This document shows, piece by piece, positions 43,768-51,110 of a stretch of 64,000 bases of DNA; position 1 is the stretch's first letter; each line of letters begins with the position of its first letter. A model generated the notes under the pieces. That model was not told the DNA's origin. It saw only the letters and a program-made list of their open reading frames with translations, and searched no databases. Origin of the DNA: Shimia sp. SK013 (GTDB lineage: Bacteria; Pseudomonadota; Alphaproteobacteria; Rhodobacterales; Rhodobacteraceae); contig NZ_LAJH01000013.1 in the NCBI RefSeq assembly GCF_001292625.1, positions 124,001 to 188,000 of the forward strand, given 5' to 3'. A program made the translations under genes and the position numbers.

Positions 43768-44868
43768 TTATGAATTATCTTTGTTAGCGTCTTGATACCA
43801 TTGAACCAGCATTTTCTGCAATTGCGGCGATGGCACTCGGCTACTGCCAGCACATAGAATCTGAGACATAAGTTCTTGCGAGTCTGGCTGCGCAATCAAC
43901 GCTTCAAACCGCGCCCGATGCCATGACAACGCTTGAACATGTAACTTCTCGACGTTTGGCGTAAGCATCAATTCTGCCAATGCGGCCTCTGTCCCAGAAC
44001 GCATCCGCGCAATGCGGGTGTCCTCGACCGTGTTGAAATTACGCTCAACCCAATAGGCGAGGTCGACCTTTTTTGTGGCGCGATTGGGTAACCCTCGATC
44101 CCGCTTGATCACAAAGGCCGCCGCCGAGCGCACAGCGTAGTGATTTAGCTCCACCAAATCCCGCGCCACGCCCAATTGCCACAATGACAACCGATGCGGA
44201 TGATCCGCCAAAAACGGGTGCATCAGTGCGCCAGAGCCGTTGTAGAATTTCGGCGCGTTCGCCTTGTCGCGTGGCTTTTGCTTGGGGCGGTGCACGCCAA
44301 ACTGATTAAACGGGCCTTTGGCTCGAAACAGGGTTTTGAACAAGCTGGCGGCAATGGGATACTGCGCCTCTGGCGGAATGGCGCGGGTGAATTGTTCCGT
44401 CACCGAACGCGCATCAATCCCGGCCACCTCATTGTGACCAAACAGGCGCCACGGCAGGACTATCGCGTCCGCATTGGGCATTGCGGCAATCAGATCCGGA
44501 ATCGTGTGGCCGTCCGCGTGAATATTGATGAACTCATCCACATCGCTGACCAACACCCAGTCCGCTTTTTTGCGCAACGGATGTTTCCACGCGGCCCGCA
44601 ATGCCTGCCACTGGATCGACTTGCCTGGTTCGGGCGCGTGCGGTTTATGTGTGACCACACCCGCCGCATCCAACGCCTGCAACATATCGTGTGTGCCATC
44701 GTCGCAATCGTTGGAATATATTAGAAAATCCGTGACACCCGCCGCTTTGTGATGCGCGATCCATTCCAGCAGGTAAGGTCCTTCATTGCGAACCGATGTA
44801 ACGCTGAGAATGCGCAAATGCCCTACCCCATGAGGTGTTTTCCATGTCCTAACACAGAGCAACCGCAT
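43768..44868 (-). CDS. GT2-type glycosyltransferase (Glyco_tranf_2_4)
   Basis: The 366-residue protein begins at ATG 44868 with AAGGG upstream; a TTG at 44817 directly before RILSVTSVRNEGP is an alternative. It has the family start SVRNEGPYLLEWIAHHKAAGV, the donor-site acidic run NDCDDGTHD and the metal motif SDVDEFINI, then LPWRLFGHNE and LFRAKGPFNQFGVHRPK, all shared with the C-terminal half of the following gene. It is a single-domain version of that protein, so the pair arose by duplication. It is the first gene of the glycan operon; a perfect 16-bp palindrome lies about 50 bp upstream. Confidence 0.88.
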   Translation of the reverse strand: MRLLCVRTWKTPHGVGHLRILSVTSVRNEGPYLLEWIAHHKAAGVTDFLIYSNDCDDGTHDMLQALDAAGVVTHKPHAPEPGKSIQWQALRAAWKHPLRKKADWVLVSDVDEFINIHADGHTIPDLIAAMPNADAIVLPWRLFGHNEVAGIDARSVTEQFTRAIPPEAQYPIAASLFKTLFRAKGPFNQFGVHRPKQKPRDKANAPKFYNGSGALMHPFLADHPHRLSLWQLGVARDLVELNHYAVRSAAAFVIKRDRGLPNRATKKVDLAYWVERNFNTVEDTRIARMRSGTEAALAELMLTPNVEKLHVQALSWHRARFEALIAQPDSQELMSQILCAGSSRVPSPQLQKMLVQWYQDANKDNS

Positions 44869-45542
44869 GCGTCACCCTTGCATACGGGACCAATGCCGCG
44901 TCCTAGTCCGTGGCCAAAGTGTCGAATATTCGACAAGACGGGTCGCTATCGGACCAGATCACCATGCACACGTTCGCCCTACACTTGGTTATGGTTCGAC
45001 CAAGAGAATGCAATATCCGCCTCGGTTCGGCACTCCGGTTCCGGGCGCATGTGCGGGTACCGCCGTTTGGCTGCATTGCGCCAGGAAAAGACGCCAAACC
45101 AATGCCGCAAACCGCTGGTGATAAGTTCAAAAATGAAGAAATTGCTAATGCGCTCTTGACGAATCCACTTAACCACACGGAAACTTTACATATTGCGACG
45201 TCCGGTTGGACCGTGAATGGTTATAGTATGAAGGAGGACCGGACGCAGCCAGGGGTGTCCATCGCAAGTCATGCGCTAGCATGCCGGTGCGGACAACTGA
45301 CCCCGCGGGAGGAAAAAATCATCTGTGTGGCACCTGACCATCCAGACGCGCCGGAAACGTTCTGGCCAGATATCTCCTACCGAATGCTCCAAAAAACAAC
45401 CGTGTCCTTTGAACACAAACAGTAGACTTCAAACGATGCGACCACAGGAACAACAAACCGGCGGGTGACCACTGCCCACCACAACAAATTGCAGCAACGA
45501 CTGCGCTTCGGGGGCACCCGGAAATCAACAGAGAGGAAGCCA
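44869..45542. other. 674-bp divergent intergenic region, no gene accepted
   Basis: An open frame of 171 codons on the plus strand (44910-45425) exists but has no ribosome-binding site, atypical composition and no family features, so it is not called. The region must contain promoters for the glycan operon and the divergent substrate-binding protein. The one clear element is the palindrome at 44920-44935. Confidence 0.5.
44920..44935. promoter_or_regulatory. Perfect 16-bp palindrome TGTCGAAT-ATTCGACA
   Basis: The two halves are exact reverse complements with no spacer. It is centred 59 bp upstream of the first glycan-cluster start codon, a typical operator position. Regulator unknown; a TetR/MarR-type dimer is one possibility. 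No matching regulator gene is adjacent. Confidence 0.55.
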
Positions 45543-47204
45543 ATGACCTTTAAGACACGTACCGGCAAGCCGATGCCTAAAGTGATCGTCGACCAAGCCC
45601 ACAAAGTGGGTGAGGACGAAGTAAATCGCCGCGAATTCCTCGCGCTTGCAAGCGCCTTCGGCGCGACCGCAGCTACCGCCTATGGCATGCTCGGCATGGC
45701 CGCACCCGCATATGCGGATGGCCACGCCAAAGCCGGCGGAACAGTGCGCATCCAGATGGAAGTGCGCGCGCTTAAAGATCCGCGCACCTATGACTGGTCG
45801 CAGATCGCCAACTTCTCACGTGGTTGGCTGGAGTACCTCGTGGACTATGGCCGCGACGGCACCTTTGGCCCCGGTCTTCTGGAAAGCTGGGAAATCAGCG
45901 AGGATGCCAAGACCTACACCCTGAACGTCCGCAAGGGCGCTAAGTGGAACAACGGCGATGACTTCACTGCAGACGACGTGGCGCGCAACATCGCCGGTTG
46001 GTGTGAAAAAGAAGTCGAAGGCAACTCGATGGCGGGCCGTTTTGCGACGCTGATCGACGAAGCCACCGGTAAGGCGGTTGATGGCAGCATCGAAGTTGTC
46101 GACTCCCACACTGTCAAACTGAACCTGCCCAAGCCCGACATCTCGTTGATCCCTGGCATGGCGGACTATCCGGCTGCTATCGTGCACGGCTCACACAACC
46201 CGGACGACATGCTGTCCAACCCGGTCGGCACAGGCCCTTACCTGCCTGACGGTCTGGAAGTCGGCGTAAAGGCCGCACTTGTGCGCAACGAAAACCACAT
46301 ATGGTGGGGTGCTGATAACGGCGCTTGGATGGATCGTATCGAATACATCGATTACGGCACTGATCCGGCGGCATGGGTTGCCGCGGCTGAATCCGAAGAA
46401 GTCGACATGCTTTATTCGGTAGACGGAGAGTTCATCGATCTCGTGTCCTCGCTTGATGGCTGGGTTGAAAACGAAATCGTGACCGCTGCGACCATTGTGA
46501 TCCGCCCGAACCAGTTGGCCGAAGTAGACGGCAAGATGCCTTATGCTGACGTCAGAGTCCGCAAGGCAATTGCCATGGCTGTCGACAACAACGTTCTGCT
46601 GGAATTGGGTTATGACGGACGCGGTCAGGTTGCAGAAAACCACCACGTTGGTCCGATGCACCCAGAGTATGCGGAAATGCCTGCGATGAAGCACGATCCC
46701 GCGGGCGCCAAGGCGCTTCTGGACGAGGCTGGCATGGGCGATTTCGAGATGGAAATCCTCTCGATCGACGATGCATGGCGCAAGAACACCACCGACGCTG
46801 TGGCCGCACAGCTGCGCGACGCTGGGTTCAACATCAAGCGTACTATCCTGCCAGGCTCCACCTTCTGGAACGACTGGGCGAAGTACCCGTTCAGCTCGAC
46901 CAACTGGAACCACCGTCCATTGGGCGTGCAGATTTGGGCACTTGCCTATCGCTCCGGCGAAGCATGGAACGAGTTCGGCTACTCCAACCCGGACTTCGAC
47001 GCCAACCTCGAAGAAGCGCTGGCAACAGCCGACATCGAGAAGCGTCGCGAGCTGATGGCCAAAGGTCAGGCGATGCTTCAGGATGATGCCGTGACGATCC
47101 AGCCTTATTGGCGGTCGCTCTACAACCACACGGTTGATGGCCTTGAAGGTGGTGCACACCACATCTCCTTCGAGATCCACCCGGCCAAGCTGCACTGGAC
47201 CTAA
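45543..47204 (+). CDS. Tat-exported peptide/nickel-type ABC substrate-binding protein (orphan)
   Basis: ATG 45543 follows AGAGGAAG; a longer frame to 45465 is not needed. The 553-residue protein has a twin-arginine signal after an N-terminal extension (NRREFLALASAFGATA, about 28-43, cleavage after YADG or nearby). The mature part is a class-C (DppA/OppA type) binding protein: GGTVRIQME, WEISEDAKTYTLNVRKGAKW, ADDVARN and the PVGTGPY motif near 225-231. It should capture a peptide or similar solute in the periplasm. No permease or ATPase gene is adjacent, which is unusual for this class. A terminator follows directly, so the DUF2165 gene is probably separate. Confidence 0.9.
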   Translation: MTFKTRTGKPMPKVIVDQAHKVGEDEVNRREFLALASAFGATAATAYGMLGMAAPAYADGHAKAGGTVRIQMEVRALKDPRTYDWSQIANFSRGWLEYLVDYGRDGTFGPGLLESWEISEDAKTYTLNVRKGAKWNNGDDFTADDVARNIAGWCEKEVEGNSMAGRFATLIDEATGKAVDGSIEVVDSHTVKLNLPKPDISLIPGMADYPAAIVHGSHNPDDMLSNPVGTGPYLPDGLEVGVKAALVRNENHIWWGADNGAWMDRIEYIDYGTDPAAWVAAAESEEVDMLYSVDGEFIDLVSSLDGWVENEIVTAATIVIRPNQLAEVDGKMPYADVRVRKAIAMAVDNNVLLELGYDGRGQVAENHHVGPMHPEYAEMPAMKHDPAGAKALLDEAGMGDFEMEILSIDDAWRKNTTDAVAAQLRDAGFNIKRTILPGSTFWNDWAKYPFSSTNWNHRPLGVQIWALAYRSGEAWNEFGYSNPDFDANLEEALATADIEKRRELMAKGQAMLQDDAVTIQPYWRSLYNHTVDGLEGGAHHISFEIHPAKLHWT

Positions 47205-47224
47205 TCAAGCCGCAGCGATTTTCA

Positions 47225-47250
47225 CGGGCCGCCCTTGGGCGGCCCGTTTT
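47225..47250 (+). terminator. Terminator after the substrate-binding protein
   Basis: Perfect ten-base arms CGGGCCGCCC (47225-47234) and GGGCGGCCCG (47237-47246) with a two-base loop are followed by four T residues. It ends the solute-binding-protein transcript before the DUF2165 gene. Confidence 0.9.
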
Positions 47251-47267
47251 CATGTAAGGATCTTTTG

Positions 47268-47750
47268 ATGGATATGCTGCTGACGGCGCAGACCGTTTCC
47301 CTTTTGTTGCCAACGCTTTGGCTCACAACCGGCGTTCGCGACAATATCCTTCATCCGTCCGTGAATGAGGTCTTTACCGCGCAGGTTCTAACCATGGAGC
47401 GGATGAAAGAAGACTATCCCGACGAATATGCCCGTGTGGCGCATCGCGCGATCAAAAGCCGTGCTTGGCAGACCCGATTTTTTCGCTTGATCGTCGCCGC
47501 TGAAGTGATGACCGTTGCGGTGATGTGGGTCGGAGTCGTGTTGTTGGCGCTGGCCGCGACTGGATACGCATTTCCTTCAATGGCCCGAGACGTGGCTTTA
47601 ATCGGGGCCCTGATGTTCACTGGCGTTTGGTCGATGTTCACCATCGTTGGCAACCATTTCAGCTATTGGTTTTGCCATGAGGGCGCCCAGACCACGCATT
47701 TTCAGCTATTGCTCTGGGGGCTGGGAAACATGATTTTGCTGAACCTTTAG
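47268..47750 (+). CDS. DUF2165-like small integral membrane protein
   Basis: ATG 47268 has TAAGGA upstream; the frame extends back to 47235 through the terminator stem, which is rejected. The 160-residue protein has four hydrophobic helices (about 4-22, 70-98, 105-128, 142-160) and the family features NEVFTAQVLTMERM after helix one, HRAIKSRAW, and EVMTVAVMWVGV in helix two. DUF2165 proteins sit in the inner membrane; their function is unknown. It stands alone between a terminator and a long hairpin shared with the convergent znuA gene. Confidence 0.78.
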   Translation: MDMLLTAQTVSLLLPTLWLTTGVRDNILHPSVNEVFTAQVLTMERMKEDYPDEYARVAHRAIKSRAWQTRFFRLIVAAEVMTVAVMWVGVVLLALAATGYAFPSMARDVALIGALMFTGVWSMFTIVGNHFSYWFCHEGAQTTHFQLLLWGLGNMILLNL

Positions 47751-47763
47751 AGGTTCAGCAAAA
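47734..47763. terminator. Perfect 12-bp hairpin between convergent genes
   Basis: TTTTGCTGAACC (47734-47745) and GGTTCAGCAAAA (47752-47763) are exact complements around TTTAGA and include the DUF2165 stop codon. The U-tract and A-tract are inside the stem, so it should act in either direction only as a weak or Rho-independent-like stop, but the symmetry and location suit a shared terminator. Confidence 0.6.
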
Positions 47764-47768
47764 CGCCG

Positions 47769-48887
47769 TTAGTGGTCGTCGTGCTTCAGGCAACTAAAAA
47801 AGTCATCAGACATCTGGCCAATGACAAGATTGTAGAGATCCGCTCCGACGTCTTGGTTGGCACCCAGCGGATCCAGTTCCGCAGTTTGAATGTCGAGACC
47901 TTCCGCCACCGATGCAACCAGCGAATCAGGGAATTGAGGTTCGCTAAAGATGCACTCAACCTTGTTCTCTTGCAGCGTATTGCGCGCTTCACGCAGACGT
48001 GCCGCACTTGCCGATGACCCATCACCAACACGAATAGCACCAGACGCGATCAGCCCGAACCGGGTTTCAAAGTACTGGTATGCATCATGGAACACCACAA
48101 AGTCAGCATCAGACACAGAGATTAGCTTCGCTGCGATCTCCTCTTCCAAGGCATCCAGTTCAGCTTGGGCTGCTGCCGCGTTCTTGGCATAGGTAGCGGC
48201 GTTTGCAGGATCAACCTCGGAAAGCTCGTCAGCGATCAGTGATAACCACACCCGCGCATTGTGCGGGTCAAGCCAAGCGTGGACGTCAGTTCCATCGTGG
48301 TCGTGGCCTTCGTGATCTTCATGCGCATGATCGTCGTGGTCTTCGTGCTTGGCCTCGTCTTCATGGCCATGGTCATCGTGCTCGGCGTGACCATCGTTTT
48401 CATGGTCATCATGGCCGTGTTCGGCATGATCGTCATCTGCGTGGTCATCATGATCCTCGTGATCGTCATGATCACTATGCTCGTCGTGATCATCATGGCC
48501 GTGTTCATGATCCTCTTCCGAGGTTATCTTGAAATCCTCCGAGGTCCGGTAATTGTGTCGCACAGTGTCAGCGGAATTGAGCAACTCCACGACATGCGCT
48601 TCATCAGCCAGAGACTCAAGCACGCCCTCGAGTTGAGGCGTCAATTCATGACCGATCCAAAACACCAGATTTGCGTTCTGCAGCGCACGGGCTTCCGACG
48701 GGCGCAAGGCGTAGCCATGCGGAGAGGCCGTCGGCTGCATCAAAAGATCAGGCATCCCAACACCTTCCATGACCTGCGCGACAAGGCTATGAACGGGTGC
48801 AATATCGGCGACAACACGTGGAGTTTCTGCTTGAACAGTCAAGGTGGCACCAAGAAAGGCCACAAAGCTGACGGGGAGGAGTTTCAT
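47769..48887 (-). CDS. znuA: Zinc ABC transporter substrate-binding protein with long His/Asp-rich loop
   Basis: ATG 48887 begins a signal peptide (1-20, ends TVQA); a frame to 48920 reads into the promoter. The 372-residue protein is a cluster A-I binding protein: N-lobe with VVADIAPVHSLVAQVMEGVG, a zinc-binding His in SPHGYAL, then a roughly 72-residue loop (about 126-197) made almost only of His, Asp and Glu, then VHAWLDPHNA and the C-lobe VVFHDAYQYFETRFG. The two His near HGY and HAWLDP plus a His/Asp of the C-lobe would bind zinc; the loop is probably a zinc-collecting arm, longer than in most ZnuA. It is divergent from zur-znuC-znuB. Confidence 0.94.
   Translation of the reverse strand: MKLLPVSFVAFLGATLTVQAETPRVVADIAPVHSLVAQVMEGVGMPDLLMQPTASPHGYALRPSEARALQNANLVFWIGHELTPQLEGVLESLADEAHVVELLNSADTVRHNYRTSEDFKITSEEDHEHGHDDHDEHSDHDDHEDHDDHADDDHAEHGHDDHENDGHAEHDDHGHEDEAKHEDHDDHAHEDHEGHDHDGTDVHAWLDPHNARVWLSLIADELSEVDPANAATYAKNAAAAQAELDALEEEIAAKLISVSDADFVVFHDAYQYFETRFGLIASGAIRVGDGSSASAARLREARNTLQENKVECIFSEPQFPDSLVASVAEGLDIQTAELDPLGANQDVGADLYNLVIGQMSDDFFSCLKHDDH
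48297..48512 (-). repeat. His/Asp/Glu-rich coding low-complexity tract in znuA
   Basis: DNA encoding residues 126-197 is built of GAC, GAT, CAC, CAT and GAA codons with irregular spacing, so it looks repetitive in dot-plot style. It is translated in frame and is not an intergenic tandem repeat or CRISPR. Replication slippage could vary its length between strains. Confidence 0.7.
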
Positions 48888-48935
48888 GAGGGTACCTTTG
48901 ATATAAACTAACGCGACCACTGGCCCTAAACAAAA

Positions 48936-48950
48936 TGTTATACTATATCA
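48936..48950. promoter_or_regulatory. Candidate Zur operator
   Basis: TGTTATA-C-TATATCA is a 15-bp palindrome broken only at symmetric position three and the centre. It is 24 bp upstream of zur and 49 bp upstream of znuA, so one site can govern both directions. Alphaproteobacterial Zur boxes are of GTTATA-N-TATAAC type; the resemblance is close but from memory. Confidence 0.7.
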
Positions 48951-48974
48951 AGTGCAATTCGTAAGGAGATCACG

Positions 48975-49451
48975 ATGGACAGCATCGGCTTTGAACATCA
49001 CGATCATTCGGCCTGCATGGGCGGAGGTATGAAAACGGCCGAGGACGTTTGCACCGCCAAGGGGCTACGGCTCACCAAAGGGCGACGGCGAGTGTTGGAA
49101 ATCCTGTTGCAGGAACATCGCGCGATGGGGGCTTATGACATTCTTGCGCTAATGAGCGACGAGGGCTTTGCCGCGCAGCCGCCGGTGGTGTATCGCGCAC
49201 TGGAATTTCTAGTGACGAACGGCTTTGTGCATAAACTGGAAAAGCTAAACGCCTACATAGCCTGCGCCCATCCTGGTGACGAGCATGCGCCAGTGTTCCT
49301 GATCTGTCGCGGCTGCGAAACCGTCGCTGAAACCTCGGTGTCGCTGAACGCGAGCCTTGGAGCGGCGGCCAAGTCGATGGGCTTTGAAATCGAGACAACC
49401 GTGGTTGAGGCGGAGGGCCTGTGTCCTTCCTGTCAGAGGGCCGCGACATGA
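48975..49451 (+). CDS. zur: Fur-family zinc uptake regulator
   Basis: The 158-residue protein begins with a His-containing leader (FEHHDHSACM) and has a Fur winged-helix (about 25-90, GLRLTKGRRRVLEILL and PPVVYRALEFLVTNGFVHKL), then a dimerisation domain with structural zinc motifs CRGC (about 111-114) and CPSC (about 152-155). AHPGDEHAP supplies regulatory histidines. In zinc excess it would repress znuA and the operon it belongs to, likely by binding the palindrome at 48936-48950. Its context, divergent from znuA and overlapping znuC, makes the Zur assignment firm over Fur. It overlaps znuC by 4 bp. Confidence 0.92.
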   Translation: MDSIGFEHHDHSACMGGGMKTAEDVCTAKGLRLTKGRRRVLEILLQEHRAMGAYDILALMSDEGFAAQPPVVYRALEFLVTNGFVHKLEKLNAYIACAHPGDEHAPVFLICRGCETVAETSVSLNASLGAAAKSMGFEIETTVVEAEGLCPSCQRAAT

Positions 49452-50215
49452 GGCTGGTCACCATCAAGGATATGTCGGTGACGCTTGGCGCGCACGTTGC
49501 GCTTTCGCACGTCGATCTGACCATCGACAAAGGCGAGATCGTCACAATTGTCGGGCCAAACGGATCCGGAAAATCCACCTTGTTGCGCAGTGTCATAGGT
49601 GCAATCACCCCTGACAGCGGCACTGTTCTGCGCGCAGCAGGATTGAAAATTGGATATGTTCCTCAGAGCCTTGCGATTGATCCGACCCTGCCATTGAGTG
49701 CAGGCCGCTTTCTGTCCCTGCCCAACCGGCGACCCGCCGAAGCCGTGGCGAAAGCGCTGAGGCAGGCCGGAGTCGAGGACATCGCAGATCGCCCAATGGC
49801 CGGCCTTTCGGGCGGACAATTCCAGCGCGTTTTATTGGCGCGGGCATTGATGGATTCACCCGATCTGCTCATTCTGGATGAGCCCACGACAGGCCTCGAC
49901 CAACCCGGTTCAGCCGATTTTTACACCCAGATCGAAGAGGTTCGCCGCACCACCGGAGCGGCCGTTCTGATGGTCAGCCACGAGCTGCATGTTGTGATGA
50001 GCGCGAGTGACCGAGTGGTGTGTCTAAATGGTCATGTGTGCTGTCATGGCACGCCCGAAATCGTGGCCTCGGCCCCGGAGTATCGCGCGTTATTTGGCAC
50101 CGGAACCCACGGTGCTCTGGCACTCTATCGACACGAGCACGACCACCATCATCACGAAGACGAGGCCTGTGACCACGACCATCCTCACACGCACGATCAT
50201 CTGGGAAATCACTGA
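49448..50215 (+). CDS. znuC: Zinc ABC transporter ATP-binding protein with His-rich tail
   Basis: ATG 49448 overlaps the zur stop (ATGA). The 255-residue ATPase has Walker A GPNGSGKST (37-45), Q-loop PQS, the signature LSGGQ (about 124-128), Walker B LLILDEP (about 144-150) and H-loop SHE. It drives zinc import with ZnuB at the cytoplasmic face of the inner membrane. The final 27 residues (EHDHHHHEDE then HDHPHTHDH) form a His-rich tail beyond the ABC domain, which may bind zinc and report cytosolic levels. A one-base gap follows before znuB. Confidence 0.94.
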   Translation: MRLVTIKDMSVTLGAHVALSHVDLTIDKGEIVTIVGPNGSGKSTLLRSVIGAITPDSGTVLRAAGLKIGYVPQSLAIDPTLPLSAGRFLSLPNRRPAEAVAKALRQAGVEDIADRPMAGLSGGQFQRVLLARALMDSPDLLILDEPTTGLDQPGSADFYTQIEEVRRTTGAAVLMVSHELHVVMSASDRVVCLNGHVCCHGTPEIVASAPEYRALFGTGTHGALALYRHEHDHHHHEDEACDHDHPHTHDHLGNH

Positions 50216-50216
50216 T

Positions 50217-51011
50217 ATGTTTGATGATTTTCTGGTTCGCGCGGCTCTGGCCGGGATCGGCGTGGCACTTGCAGCGGCGCCTTTGGGGTGTTTTGTGGTT
50301 TGGCGACGCATGGCATATTTCGGGGATGCGACAGCGCATGCTGCCATTTTGGGCGTCGCGTTCTCGCTGGCCTTTGGAATGTCTGTCTTTATCGGCGCAC
50401 TAGCGGTGGCATTGGCGATGGCTGTTACGGTCACAACGCTTGCAGGTCGGGGCTATGCGATGGACACGCTGCTGGGAGTGTTGGCGCACAGCGCATTGGC
50501 CTTTGGCCTTGTGGCTGTGTCGCTTCAACAGGGCGTGCGGCTTGACCCGATGTCTTACCTGTTTGGCGATATTCTGGCGGTGTCCAAATCCGACTTGGCG
50601 GTGATATGGGGTGGCGCGATTGCTGTTATTTCCTTGATGATCTGGCGTTGGCAGGGGCTTTTGACGTCCACGCTGAACCCCGATCTTGCTTATGCCAGCG
50701 GTATCAATCCCAAACGGGAACAACTGGTGTTGACCTTGGGTTTGGCGGTAGTCGTCGCCGTGGCAATCAAGGTTGTTGGCGCGTTGTTAATTGGCGCTTT
50801 GATAGTCATTCCCGCTGCCGCGACGCGGGCTGTAACCCGCTCACCCGAGGCCATGGCAGCCAGTGCTGCGGCGGTTGGAGTGGCTTCGGCCAGCGGTGGA
50901 TTGTGGGCATCGTATTATTGGGACACGCCAGCGGGTCCGTCGATTGTCTGCGTGGCCGCGCTCTTTTTTGCGCTTACCAACTTGGCAGCGCGGCTTGGGT
51001 TAACGGCCTGA
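50217..51011 (+). CDS. znuB: Zinc ABC transporter permease
   Basis: ATG 50217 is one base after the znuC stop; longer frames overlap znuC and are rejected. The 264-residue protein is a hydrophobic ABC-3 type permease with about eight helices. FVVWRRMAYFGDATAHAAILG (seen around 27-47) is the coupling segment common to ZnuB/TroC proteins, and ALLIGALIVIPAAATRA near 190-206 is the second family landmark. It forms the inner-membrane channel with ZnuC and takes zinc from ZnuA. It is the last gene of the zur operon; a dispersed repeat copy follows in the 3' gap. Confidence 0.94.
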   Translation: MFDDFLVRAALAGIGVALAAAPLGCFVVWRRMAYFGDATAHAAILGVAFSLAFGMSVFIGALAVALAMAVTVTTLAGRGYAMDTLLGVLAHSALAFGLVAVSLQQGVRLDPMSYLFGDILAVSKSDLAVIWGGAIAVISLMIWRWQGLLTSTLNPDLAYASGINPKREQLVLTLGLAVVVAVAIKVVGALLIGALIVIPAAATRAVTRSPEAMAASAAAVGVASASGGLWASYYWDTPAGPSIVCVAALFFALTNLAARLGLTA

Positions 51012-51030
51012 AAGAACGTCGTTTTGCTGG

Positions 51031-51073
51031 TCGGCATCGCGTCAGTATGGCGTCGGTATTGCGTAGGTGCCGA
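51031..51073 (-). repeat. Dispersed intergenic repeat, copy 2
   Basis: Reverse-complement match to 19361-19403 (36 of 43 positions by hand), with similarity trailing on for several bases. It lies between the convergent znuB and serine-hydrolase genes, 20 bp after the znuB stop. Two intergenic copies 32 kb apart suggest a family of elements in this genome. Confidence 0.7.
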
Positions 51074-51110
51074 TTCCGCGAGATCTACGTTTAGCGCAAC
51101 GCGCGGTGCC

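Noticed and set aside
44910-45425. Plus-strand open frame of 171 codons in the divergent intergenic region
   Set aside because: No ribosome-binding site, mixed composition and no recognisable fold. It overlaps the 16-bp palindrome, which fits a promoter region better.
48297-48512. Repetitive-looking tract considered as tandem repeat or CRISPR
   Set aside because: Irregular spacing and in-frame His/Asp codons explain it; there are no spacer-like unique units or cas genes.
48261-48911. Hydrophobic plus-strand open frame antisense to znuA
   Set aside because: The Met/Val/Ile-rich sequence is just the complement of the His/Asp codon tract in znuA.
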